Shown here one piece after another: positions 41,469 to 49,569 of a DNA stretch of 64,000 nucleotides. Source of the DNA: [Clostridium] asparagiforme DSM 15981 (GTDB lineage: Bacteria; Bacillota; Clostridia; Lachnospirales; Lachnospiraceae); contig CP102272.1 in the NCBI GenBank assembly GCA_025149125.1, positions 5,518,001 to 5,582,000 on the forward strand, read 5' to 3'. Under the pieces are notes generated by a model that did no database searches, had not been told where the DNA came from, and worked only from the letters and a program-made list of their open reading frames with translations. Every line of letters starts with the position of its first letter. Position 1 is the first letter of the stretch. The translations under genes were made by a program, and so were the position numbers.

Positions 41469-41668
41469 TATGATAATACATGTAAAGCAAAGAAAGCTTT
41501 TTCATACTCATATCGGACGGGTAAAACCGTCCGACCCCCCTATCAACATTTTCTTTTTTACAAACTATAATATACCTACCATTCCCACGCAGGCGCTGAG
41601 CCTGCGAAAGAAAGAGATAAAGGCGAGCAATGACGTGATCCCACACGGCAAGCCTTTGTCTCTTTTTT
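41469..41668 (+). ncRNA. Candidate small RNA, family member 2
   Basis: A -10-like TATGATAAT at 41469-41477 precedes the core at 41493-41542: GCTTTTTCATACTCATATCGG, a perfect hairpin (CGGACGG/CCGTCCG), then ACCCCCCTAT. The single-stranded parts match member 1 (19198-19252), while the hairpin sequence differs and keeps pairing. Further hairpins GCAGGC/GCCTGC (41590-41605) and a terminator AGAGATAAAGGC/GCCTTTGTCTCT with a T6 tail (41612-41668) end the RNA just before gene C. No ORF fits. Confidence 0.55.
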
Positions 41669-41698
41669 GTTGTGCAAACGCGTCTCTACCGTCAACTC

Positions 41699-41727
41699 CT
41701 CATACTTTCCCTTATTGGAAGTATAAT
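41699..41727 (+). promoter_or_regulatory. Incomplete promoter of gene C (-10 only)
   Basis: TATAAT at 41722-41727 lies in the shared leader. At 17 bp the -35 position reads CTCATA (41699-41704), a poor match. An upstream terminator at 41612-41668 blocks read-through, so C is predicted silent. Confidence 0.55.
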
Positions 41728-41923
41728 CAACTCGTAATGCAATTAGGAATTTCAAAAAGTATTTCAAAAAGAAAAAGGAGAGTGCATTAATTATGAGAAA
41801 GCAGACAAAATTAGTTGCTGTATTATCCACAGCAGCACTGCTCGCCATTGGTGCATCCATGACCTCTTTTGCGGCTCAGGGTTGGGCTGAGGAAGATGGG
41901 ACTTGGGTTTATTATGACAAGAA
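41706..41923 (+). repeat. Shared 5' cassette, copy C
   Basis: 218 bp identical to copy A (4073-4290, inverted). Identity starts in the promoter spacer and ends inside codon 44, after which A and C diverge clearly. This sharp boundary suggests recent recombination or conversion between A and C. Confidence 0.92.
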
Positions 41924-43535
41924 CGGCGACAGAGTAGAGAGCGAGTGGAAGAAATCCGGAACCAACTGGTATTGGTTGGACGACAACGGCGAGATGGCTG
42001 TGGATATGCTGGTTGAGGATGATGATGACTACTACTACGTAGATGTCAACGGTGTTATGGCGACCAACCAGTGGGTAGCGATTGAGAATGAAGATGCCGG
42101 AGAGGAAGATGAGCCGGAGCATTGGTGGTATTATTTTGGTGCCAACGGAAAAGCCTATAAGCGGAGTGATAACGCCACCGGCGATGTGTCTCTGAAGATT
42201 ATCAATGGTAAAAAATATACGTTTGATGATGAAGGTAAGATGCAGTTCGGCTGGGTAAAAGATGGCGTGCGTCAGACTGATGATGAGGCTTGGTCAGAGT
42301 GTGATTACTATTTCGGCGATGAAGATGACGGCGCTATGGCCACTGGCTGGAGACTGATCAGCATTACGGATAGCAACTACGAGTCCGATCAGCCGGATCC
42401 GCTTGGCGACACTTGGGATGAAGATCAGGACCGTTACTTCTGGTTTAAACCCTCCGGCAAAAAACAGACTGATAAGACAAATAAGACCATTGATGGCCAC
42501 AAATATGGATTTGACGAGGATGGCCGTATGATCGCCTCCTGGTATACAACTGCTACAACCTCGAAAGCCAAGGCCACTTCTCCTGTTGCTGCCGGTACAG
42601 AAATGATACAGGGTGCGACTGACTACACCAAAGAATTCCTGTACTTTAACAGTCCGGAAAGCGGCGCTCGTTACACGAAAGAATGGTTTAAGGTTGTACC
42701 CGGTTATTATCTGCAGCAGGGCAAATACGATGACGGGGATGAGTATTGGTACTACGCCGATGGAAATGGTAACCTGTATGCGAATGAAATCCGGACGATC
42801 AAGGGCAAAAAGTATGCCTTTGATGAATATGGCCGCAATATTACCGGCTTAGCGTTCCTGAGCTTTACCGGCGATGACGAATCCGTCAATATCGAGATGA
42901 AATTTGCGGATGATGCTAAGAAGCCGGATTCCTCGAAGTCTTTGGAGGACAACAAAAAGGCTGCGACAACCGGTGCTTATGATACCGAGGACGCATTCGA
43001 TGAATTTGTAAATGAATATAAAGGGGAAATTGCTGACGGAACTCTCAGATGCTACTACTTCGGCGATGACGGCGCCATGAGAACCGGCACTCAGACCGTA
43101 AACATTGACGGAGATTCCTTTACATTCAAATTCAATAAATCCGGAGCTCTGAAAGGTGCCGGCTATGTTGGTGTCGATGATAAGAAGCTGTACATGGCAG
43201 GCAAACAGGTAAAGGCTGATAAAGATGACAAGTACAGCATCTATAAAGTAAGCTTCCAGGATGGTAAAGCAATCGCTGTAGAAAAAATCGATACTCCCAA
43301 ATTCTTGAGGGAGCGGGTTGATGACGAGAGCTTTATCAGAACCACAAATAGCGACGGCGACGTAACCTGGACCCGCGCTGAAGATGCGAAGCTTGATACC
43401 GCTACCACAAAATACTACTTAGTCGGAAGCAACGGCACCATTGCCAAGGGCAAGAGCTCTGCCAAGGACGGAAATGACTATAAGTTCTCCGTCAACAGCT
43501 CTTACGAGATCACCAAGGTAGTTCTGGAAAACTAA
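41793..43535 (+). CDS. Surface protein C: secreted cell-wall-binding repeat protein, predicted silent copy
   Basis: 580 aa. Signal peptide and first repeat identical to A; then acidic aromatic repeats (NWYWLDDNGEMA, YYYVDVNGVMA, HWWYYFGANGKAY), INGKKYTFD and FGDEDDGAM units. The tail is YLVGSNGT...DYKFSV...ITKVVLEN. It carries an insertion relative to A and B around residues 250-275 (Thr/Ala/Lys-rich). AT-rich like A. RBS AAGGAG. A tyrosine recombinase gene follows on the same strand, as with B. Confidence 0.9.
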   Translation: MRKQTKLVAVLSTAALLAIGASMTSFAAQGWAEEDGTWVYYDKNGDRVESEWKKSGTNWYWLDDNGEMAVDMLVEDDDDYYYVDVNGVMATNQWVAIENEDAGEEDEPEHWWYYFGANGKAYKRSDNATGDVSLKIINGKKYTFDDEGKMQFGWVKDGVRQTDDEAWSECDYYFGDEDDGAMATGWRLISITDSNYESDQPDPLGDTWDEDQDRYFWFKPSGKKQTDKTNKTIDGHKYGFDEDGRMIASWYTTATTSKAKATSPVAAGTEMIQGATDYTKEFLYFNSPESGARYTKEWFKVVPGYYLQQGKYDDGDEYWYYADGNGNLYANEIRTIKGKKYAFDEYGRNITGLAFLSFTGDDESVNIEMKFADDAKKPDSSKSLEDNKKAATTGAYDTEDAFDEFVNEYKGEIADGTLRCYYFGDDGAMRTGTQTVNIDGDSFTFKFNKSGALKGAGYVGVDDKKLYMAGKQVKADKDDKYSIYKVSFQDGKAIAVEKIDTPKFLRERVDDESFIRTTNSDGDVTWTRAEDAKLDTATTKYYLVGSNGTIAKGKSSAKDGNDYKFSVNSSYEITKVVLEN

Positions 43536-43576
43536 TTTTCGTTAAAACGATTAGAAATTCTAATTGCTAATAAGTG

Positions 43577-43615
43577 CTGCACCATAACTGTAAAACCGTT
43601 ATGGTGCAGTTCTTT
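43577..43615 (+). terminator. Terminator of gene C
   Basis: Perfect arms CTGCACCATAAC (43577-43588) and GTTATGGTGCAG (43598-43609), followed by TTCTTTT. Preceded by GAAATTCTAATTGC (43554-43567). Confidence 0.85.
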
Positions 43616-43675
43616 TATCCACTGGTTGCGCCAGAGCACCCTACGTTGTAAAATCGAAAAAAGGAGCAAATACAT

Positions 43676-44542
43676 ATGGGCATGTCCTCCTCTAATCCCC
43701 CTCCCGCCTCCATCCTCCCACAGGGAAACCTGGAAGCGCTGCTGGGAACCTTCCTCCGGTACATGACCGCGAAAAATCTGTCAGGTAATACCATTTTGTC
43801 CTACGTCTATGGTGTTAAAACCTTTTTCTCCCGCTACCCTGAGCTGGATCAGAATAACGTAAGCCTTTACAAAGTCTACCTGATGGAACGCTACCGCCCC
43901 CAGACCGTCAACATGCGCATCCGGGCGCTGAACTGTTTTCTGAAATCACAAGATATCCACGACTATAAAATCCCCTCCGTCCGCCTCCAGCAAAAATCCT
44001 TCATCGACCACGTCATCAGCCAGGCGGACTATGAGTATCTGAAAAACAGGCTGTGGGAGGATGAGCAGTACACCTTCTATTTTATTGTGCGCTTCATCGC
44101 CGCCACCGGTGTGCGGGTCAGCGAGCTGGTGGCACTGGTTTTGCCGGACGTGCAGGTGGGTTACCGGGACCTCTACTCCAAGGGAAATAAGACCCGGCGG
44201 ATTTACATCCCCTCCTCCCTCCAAAAAATGTGCCTGGACTGGCTGGCGGCGGAGGGACGGCGAGACGGCCCTCTTTTTATCAGCCGCCTTGGCCGCCCCA
44301 TGACCGTTTCCGGAATCCGCAAACAGCTTAAAACCTTTGCCATCCGGTATCACCTGGACCCGGAAGTCATGTATCCCCACTCCTTCCGCCACCGCTTCGC
44401 CAAAAATTTTATCGAAAACGGCGGCGATATTGCATTTCTCTCAGACCTTCTTGGGCATGATAGCATAGAGACCACCCACATTTACCTGCGGCGGACCAGT
44501 ACGGAGCAGGCTATTCTTTTCAACCGGGTCGTAGACTGGTGA
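43676..44542 (+). CDS. Tyrosine recombinase 3 (XerC/D-like)
   Basis: 288 aa. Core-binding domain ~25-110; catalytic Arg147 (GVRVSEL), His235/Arg238 (HSFRHRF), the LLGHDS His, and Tyr270 (TTHIYL). RBS AAGGAG. Closely related to recombinase 1 (shared FAKNFIE, LSDLLGHDSIETT, STEQA). 140 nt downstream of surface gene C, an arrangement repeated at B. Intact, so likely active. Confidence 0.92.
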   Translation: MGMSSSNPPPASILPQGNLEALLGTFLRYMTAKNLSGNTILSYVYGVKTFFSRYPELDQNNVSLYKVYLMERYRPQTVNMRIRALNCFLKSQDIHDYKIPSVRLQQKSFIDHVISQADYEYLKNRLWEDEQYTFYFIVRFIAATGVRVSELVALVLPDVQVGYRDLYSKGNKTRRIYIPSSLQKMCLDWLAAEGRRDGPLFISRLGRPMTVSGIRKQLKTFAIRYHLDPEVMYPHSFRHRFAKNFIENGGDIAFLSDLLGHDSIETTHIYLRRTSTEQAILFNRVVDW

Positions 44543-44638
44543 GTTCTACCCCGCCCGCGGTCATACGTTGCTTTTTTTGCCAAAACACAGTATGATAATA
44601 ACAGCATTTTCAATCGACTGAGTAAAGGAAGAATCAAT

Positions 44639-45844
44639 ATGTACACTTACACCTGGTACCAATGGCTGCTGATCTTTTACACTTATTGCTTTTTCGGCTG
44701 GATTTTCGAATCCACCTACGTGTCGTGCAAGACGCGCCGGTTTGTGAACCGCGGTTTCCTGCGGCTTCCCATGCTGCCCCTTTACGGCACCGGGGCCGTT
44801 ATGATGCTGTGGGTGTCTCTGCCATTGAAACACAACGTGTTCCTGGTGTACATTTCCGGAATGATCGCCGCCACGGTGCTGGAATACGTCACGGGCTGGG
44901 CCATGGAACGGCTGTTCAAAATGAAATACTGGGATTACAGCAACCAGCGCTTTAATCTGAACGGGTATATCTGCCTGAGTTCCTCCGTGGCCTGGGGATT
45001 TCTTACTATTTTCCTCACGGAGATCGTACACCCGCCCATCTCCCGGCTGGCGCTTCTGCTCCACCCCATTCCCGCCCTGATCACAGTGGGAGCCGTTACC
45101 GTCATGTTCACGGCGGATGCCGTGCAGTCCGTGCGGGCGGCTCTGGATCTGGCTAAGGTTCTGGATGCCATGACCAAAATGCGCGCGGAGCTGGATGATA
45201 TCCAGGTGCAGATGGCCCTGCTCAAAAGCGAGACCAGCAAGCGGGTGTCCGAGGCGCGGGATGAGGCGGCGCAGCGCCTGGATCTGTTGAAATCCGAAGC
45301 GGCAGCGAAAGCCGGAGCCATCGGGGAATCCACTGTCAGCCGCATGGAGGGCAAGGCGGCGCGGATCAGCGAGTTTGTGGAGGACACCGCGGAACGCATG
45401 GGTGAGTTCGTGGAGGACACCGCGGACAAGGTGGCCCGGACAGCGGAACGCCTGTCCTCTCTCACCGAGGACGCCGCGGCCCGGGTTTCAAGCGTCCTGG
45501 CCCAGCGGGCACAGGCGGATTCCACCGCCGGTACGCCTCAGGCGGACGATCAGGCGGACGATCAGGCGGGAATTCCCGACGGAGTTGCCGTGGACAAAGC
45601 GGCCAAAGCGGAGGCTGCGGACCGGGAACGCCGGGAGCGCATGGCCGCTCTGTCCCAGCGTCTGACCGCTCTCACCGAGAAACGGCGCCAGCTCTCCTCC
45701 CACATGGATTTCTACCGGCGCAGCCTCTTAAAAGGCAACCCCTCCGCCTCCTCCTCCCGCTTCAGCGAGGCTTTAAAGGAGCTGCGGGAAAATGCGGGGC
45801 GCAGGCAGAAGGATGGGGACGGAAAGCCGGAGACGATGGACTGA
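44639..45844 (+). CDS. CmpB-like (putative ABC transporter, PF06541-type) membrane protein with long coiled-coil tail
   Basis: 401 aa. The N-terminal ~165 aa have about five membrane helices with family motifs FFGWIFESTYVS, GTGAVMML, LEYVTGWAMERLF and YWDYSNQRFNLNGYICL. The C-terminal ~235 aa are soluble and helical, with repeats of the type ISEFVEDTAERMG-EFVEDTADKVARTAERL, Ala/Glu/Arg-rich, plus short QADD repeats. Function of the membrane family is unknown. The long apolipoprotein-like tail is unusual; an envelope-organising role is speculative. Single gene between two terminators. Confidence 0.8.
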   Translation: MYTYTWYQWLLIFYTYCFFGWIFESTYVSCKTRRFVNRGFLRLPMLPLYGTGAVMMLWVSLPLKHNVFLVYISGMIAATVLEYVTGWAMERLFKMKYWDYSNQRFNLNGYICLSSSVAWGFLTIFLTEIVHPPISRLALLLHPIPALITVGAVTVMFTADAVQSVRAALDLAKVLDAMTKMRAELDDIQVQMALLKSETSKRVSEARDEAAQRLDLLKSEAAAKAGAIGESTVSRMEGKAARISEFVEDTAERMGEFVEDTADKVARTAERLSSLTEDAAARVSSVLAQRAQADSTAGTPQADDQADDQAGIPDGVAVDKAAKAEAADRERRERMAALSQRLTALTEKRRQLSSHMDFYRRSLLKGNPSASSSRFSEALKELRENAGRRQKDGDGKPETMD

Positions 45845-45900
45845 TACACTTCCTTTGAAGCCGCGTATTAGATTCGGAACGCCCAATATTGGCGCTATAA

Positions 45901-45951
45901 AAAAGGGTATTGCAGAGAGTTCTAACCGTTCTCCCTCTGCAATACCCTTTT
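45901..45951. terminator. Bidirectional terminator
   Basis: AAAAGGGTATTGCAGAG and CTCTGCAATACCCTTTT form a perfect stem with T-runs in both directions, between the convergent membrane protein gene and phosphoglucomutase gene. Confidence 0.9.
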
Positions 45952-45962
45952 CTGTCATGTCA

Positions 45963-47699
45963 TCACAGCATCTGATCCACCATCGCCATCACGGCCTCGC
46001 CCAGCGCGGCTGCCTTGGCCTCAGCATCTTCCAGGGACCCGCCCTTGATGCCGTAGTAGAATTTGATCTTCGGCTCGGTGCCGGAAGGTCTCACGCAGAT
46101 CCATGCGCCGTCGTTCATATCGTAGTACAGCACGTTGGATGCCGGAAGTCCGGTGGGCTTCACCTCTCCGGTCTCCATATTCCTGACGGTGTCCAGCTTG
46201 TAGTCCCTTGCGGACAATACCTTGTAGCCGCCCACCTCGGTGGGGGTGTTCTGGCGCAGGTTCTCCATGATCGCCTGGATCTTGGCTAGCCCCTCGATGC
46301 CGGACAGGCCGATGGACTTCACCGCATCCTTATAATAGCCGTATTTCTCATACATGTCCACCATAGCGTCCCACAGCGTCTTGCCCTGCTTCTTGTAGTA
46401 AGCGGCGGCCTCGCAGAGGGCGGCGGTAGCGGAGATGGCGTCTTTGTCTCTGGCGTAGGTGCCGATCAGACAGCCGTAGCTCTCCTCCATGCCGAAGAGG
46501 TAGGTGCCATGTCCGCTGGCCTCATTTTTCAGTATCTGCTGGCCGATCCACTTGAAGCCGGTCAGCACCTCGATAAGCTCTGCGCCGTAGGCCTTCGCCA
46601 CGGCGTCAATCAGGTTGGTAGAGACGATGGACTTGATCACCTGGCCGTCCGCCGGGATCTTGCCCGCGGCCTTCTTCTGGCTGAGCACGTACTCGCACAG
46701 CAGGGAGCCGGACATGTTGCCGGTCAGCGGAATGTAATCGCCGGATTTGGCGTCCTTCACGTACACGCCCAGACGGTCCGCGTCGGGATCGGTGGCCAGC
46801 ACCAGGTCCGCGTCCTTCTCCCGGGCAAGCTTCAGTCCCAGCTCAAAGGCTTCAGCGGCCTCGGGGTTGGGGTAGCTGACGGTGGGGAACTCCCCGTCGG
46901 GCAGCTCCTGCTCCGGAACCACGTAAACGTGGGTGAAGCCCAGCTCCTTCATCACCCTTCTGGCCGGGATATTGCCGGTTCCGTGAAGGGGGGTGTAGAT
47001 GATGGTGATCTGGTCCTGCATCTCGTCGATGGCCTGCTGGTTCACTACCTGAGCCTTTACCTGGGCGATGTATTTGTCGTCGATGTCGGCGCCGATCACC
47101 TGGTACAGGCCGGCTGCAACAGCGCTGGCCTCATCCGTGGTCTTCACCGTGGACAAATCCTCGATGGCCAGAACTTCTTCCGTTACGCCCTTATCGTGGG
47201 GCGGGGTGAACTGGGCGCCGTCCTCCCAGTATACCTTGTAGCCGTTGTACTCCGGCGGGTTGTGGCTGGCGGTGATGTTGATACCGGCGATACAGCCCAG
47301 CTCGCGCACTGCGAAGGACAGCTCCGGGGTGGGGCGAAGGGATTCGAACTTGTAAGCCTTGATGCCGTTGGCAGCCAGGGTCATTGCGGCCTCCATGGCG
47401 AATTCCGGCGACATACGGCGGGAGTCGTAGGCAATGGCAACGCCCTTATCCGCGCCGCCCTGCTTGATAATGTAGTTGGCCAGCCCCTGGGTCGCCCTTC
47501 TCACCACATAGATGTTCATGCGGTTGATGCCCGCGCCGATCACGCCGCGCAGGCCGGCGGTTCCGAACTCCAGGTCCATATAGAAACGCTCTTTGATTTC
47601 ATTCTCATCGCCCGCAATGGCGCGAAGCTCTTCTTTGGTCGTCTCGTCGAAATAGGGGTTGTTCAACCACTCTTCATAGATTTTCATGTAATCCTTCAT
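45963..47699 (-). CDS. pgcA: Phosphoglucomutase/phosphomannomutase (alpha-D-phosphohexomutase)
   Basis: 578 aa, PgcA/PGM2-like length. Phosphoserine loop NITASHNPPEYNGYKVY (Ser145), metal loop ATDPDADRLGVYV, sugar-binding loop GMEESYGCLIG, phosphate-binding end CVRPSGTEPKIKFY. Interconverts glucose-1-P and glucose-6-P for wall polysaccharide and glycogen metabolism. RBS AAGGGAG, own promoter and terminator. Confidence 0.95.
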   Translation of the reverse strand: MKDYMKIYEEWLNNPYFDETTKEELRAIAGDENEIKERFYMDLEFGTAGLRGVIGAGINRMNIYVVRRATQGLANYIIKQGGADKGVAIAYDSRRMSPEFAMEAAMTLAANGIKAYKFESLRPTPELSFAVRELGCIAGINITASHNPPEYNGYKVYWEDGAQFTPPHDKGVTEEVLAIEDLSTVKTTDEASAVAAGLYQVIGADIDDKYIAQVKAQVVNQQAIDEMQDQITIIYTPLHGTGNIPARRVMKELGFTHVYVVPEQELPDGEFPTVSYPNPEAAEAFELGLKLAREKDADLVLATDPDADRLGVYVKDAKSGDYIPLTGNMSGSLLCEYVLSQKKAAGKIPADGQVIKSIVSTNLIDAVAKAYGAELIEVLTGFKWIGQQILKNEASGHGTYLFGMEESYGCLIGTYARDKDAISATAALCEAAAYYKKQGKTLWDAMVDMYEKYGYYKDAVKSIGLSGIEGLAKIQAIMENLRQNTPTEVGGYKVLSARDYKLDTVRNMETGEVKPTGLPASNVLYYDMNDGAWICVRPSGTEPKIKFYYGIKGGSLEDAEAKAAALGEAVMAMVDQML

Positions 47700-47756
47700 A
47701 GCATCATACTCCCTTCTGTTTCAGCCTTTCCGCTGGGTATTTCTGATTATGATTAT

Positions 47757-47786
47757 ACTATACCCCACCAGAAAAAGGAAGTACAA
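47757..47786 (-). promoter_or_regulatory. Phosphoglucomutase promoter
   Basis: TTGTAC (47781-47786) and TATAGT (47757-47762) with an 18-bp spacer on the minus strand, ~50 nt before the RBS. Confidence 0.6.
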
Positions 47787-47820
47787 ATTCGCCCCCGCGA
47801 GTCCGGTACGCTCCTCATAT

Positions 47821-47836
47821 GTAACAGTTCAGACGC
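47821..47836. repeat. Solitary end of the MITE-like repeat family
   Basis: GTAACAGTTCAGACGC matches the terminal repeat of the element at 18824-18977 for 15 bases. No second end is seen, so it is a remnant next to the CotS-like gene stop. Confidence 0.65.
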
Positions 47837-47837
47837 C

Positions 47838-48848
47838 TTATACCCCCGCAAATATCTGTTCCAAAAACCGGTTTCTCACCGGCTGCTGCTCTTCCAGGCT
47901 GCGCAGCTTTTCAATATTGCGGGCCGGAATCCAGGCTTTGTTGGCGTTGTAGTAAAAATTGATCTGCTTCCAATATTTCTCCGGATACAAAAACATATAG
48001 TACAGGCAGCGCATCTCCTTAGCGCTCATGTCCAGCACGCGCTCGTAGGCATCCATCATGGAGCGGCCCAGGTCCACGTTCCAGTTGTGTTTTTCCATGA
48101 CCTTGCGCATAAAGCGGTACAGGTCCGTGGACTGCACGCCCAGATGCATCCGGTTGTACTCGATGATGGCGGTGTAGCCGTCGCCCATGAGCAGATGGTG
48201 CTGGTCCAAGTCCCCGTGGCACAGGTACAGGGGTTTTGAGTCCTCACCGTCCAGGGATGCGGCCCTGGTTTCCTCCCACAGCCCCTTTAGTCCCTCCACC
48301 GCCTGGACCGCCTGCTCATAAAACATATTGTAATTGCCGATCACGCAGAGCTCGAATTCGGACTTTTTCCGCTTGCCCCGTATGTAGTTCCTGGCCCGCT
48401 GCAGCTCCCGGTTATGGCGCTCCAGCTCGGTCTCTAACGGTTCGATCAGGATGGAGCCCATGTTCCACTCCTCCTGAAACGGCACTTTGCGCAGGCTTTT
48501 GTGCAGCATGGCCAGCCGGGAGGCCGCCAGGCGGATCTCCCGGTTATCCTTCAAGTCGCATTCCCGGTCCAAAAACCAGTCCTTTAACACATAGCGCGTC
48601 CCGTCCCCGGCGATGGACAGAAGGCTGCCCTCCCGGTTGCGGACATAGCGGTCCGCCCGCAGTGCGCCGCCGGTATCCAACTGGTCCAGAACCTGGTCCT
48701 CAAATTCCAGACGTTTTACGGTTCCCCGGTATTCCTTCAGCAATTTGCAGCCGTCCTCCGTCTCGCAGATCCAGGACCCGCGTCCCTTGCGGACGGAAAA
48801 GATTTCCAGTTCATATTGTTCCAGCGCTTCCACATACTTCTCGTTCAT
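47838..48848 (-). CDS. CotS-family spore-coat protein (kinase-like fold)
   Basis: 336 aa, aminoglycoside-phosphotransferase-like fold of the CotS/YsxE/YutH group. The C-terminal YRFMRKVMEKHNWN and YPEKYWKQINFYYN are typical of sporeformers. The catalytic loop reads LCHGDLDQHHLL, with His where the metal-binding Asn is usual, and the DFG-like position reads IIEYNRMHLG, so it may be a pseudokinase. Implies the host forms endospores. Confidence 0.85.
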   Translation of the reverse strand: MNEKYVEALEQYELEIFSVRKGRGSWICETEDGCKLLKEYRGTVKRLEFEDQVLDQLDTGGALRADRYVRNREGSLLSIAGDGTRYVLKDWFLDRECDLKDNREIRLAASRLAMLHKSLRKVPFQEEWNMGSILIEPLETELERHNRELQRARNYIRGKRKKSEFELCVIGNYNMFYEQAVQAVEGLKGLWEETRAASLDGEDSKPLYLCHGDLDQHHLLMGDGYTAIIEYNRMHLGVQSTDLYRFMRKVMEKHNWNVDLGRSMMDAYERVLDMSAKEMRCLYYMFLYPEKYWKQINFYYNANKAWIPARNIEKLRSLEEQQPVRNRFLEQIFAGV

Positions 48849-48973
48849 TTCAACCCCTCCACACTCTAACTAGTCGAAACGGGAAGTGCCGTTTCAGCTA
48901 CTTCTAGGGTATGAAGGGAACAGAAAGAATATGAGCGAATAGTGGTGAATGGGACGGGGCGGCATCAAAAGAA

Positions 48974-49020
48974 CGGGGCAGACGGAGATTCCGGACTGGT
49001 CCAAAATCGCGTCTGCCCCG
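48974..49020 (-). terminator. Terminator of the exonuclease-to-trmL operon
   Basis: CGGGGCAGACG (48974-48984) pairs perfectly with CGTCTGCCCCG (49010-49020); on the minus strand TTCTTTTG follows. Confidence 0.8.
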
Positions 49021-49054
49021 CGTTGGGTATGGGTGTGTTTACAGAGTGGTGTTA

Positions 49055-49564
49055 TCAGGTTTCCCCGTTCCAGTGCAGGCGGTGAAGCTGCCCCGCCGGG
49101 TTGAGCTCCCCAAACCGGTTCTGCCGCAGCGCCTCATAGAGCACAATGGACACGGAGTTGGACAGGTTCAGGGAGCGGATTTCACCCCACATGGGAATCC
49201 GCACGCAGTAGGGCTCGTTGGCCACCAGAATTTCCTCCGGGATCCCCGCGCTCTCCTTGCCAAACATCAGATAGCAGTCCGGCCGGTAGGCGGGCTCGGT
49301 GTAGAGCTGGTGCGCCTTGGTGGTGGCAAAATACAGATTGCCCTTTGCCTGGGGATTGCGGTCCAAAAAGTCCTGGTAATCGGCGTAGACCTGCACGTCC
49401 AGCTTATCCCAGTAGTCCAGGCCCGCCCGCTTGATGGCTTTCTCGCTGAGCTTAAAGCCCAGGGGTTCGATCAGATGGAGCCGGGTGCCGGTGGCCACGC
49501 AGGTGCGGCCGATGTTGCCGGTGTTGGCCGGCATCTCGGGCTCCAGAAGTACAACGTTCATCAT
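49055..49564 (-). CDS. trmL: tRNA (cytidine/uridine(34)-2'-O)-methyltransferase
   Basis: 169 aa SPOUT enzyme. Motifs EPEMPANTGNIGRTCVATG, LMFGKESAGIPEEIL and RIPMWGEIRSLNLSNSVSIV form the trefoil-knot SAM site. Methylates the wobble ribose of tRNA-Leu. ATG 49564 (or 49561) begins just after the overlapping stop of the aminotransferase gene, so translation is coupled. Last gene of the operon. Confidence 0.93.
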   Translation of the reverse strand: MMNVVLLEPEMPANTGNIGRTCVATGTRLHLIEPLGFKLSEKAIKRAGLDYWDKLDVQVYADYQDFLDRNPQAKGNLYFATTKAHQLYTEPAYRPDCYLMFGKESAGIPEEILVANEPYCVRIPMWGEIRSLNLSNSVSIVLYEALRQNRFGELNPAGQLHRLHWNGET

Positions 49565-49569
49565 GTGAA

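Noticed and set aside
41706-41923. Identity of A and C 5' ends as an assembly artefact
   Set aside because: Upstream and downstream flanks differ fully, and B has a diverged third copy of the same block, so the repeat is real within the given sequence.
46509-48239. 576-codon plus-strand open frame across phosphoglucomutase and the CotS-like gene
   Set aside because: It runs antisense through two well-supported genes and their promoter, with no RBS or recognisable motifs.
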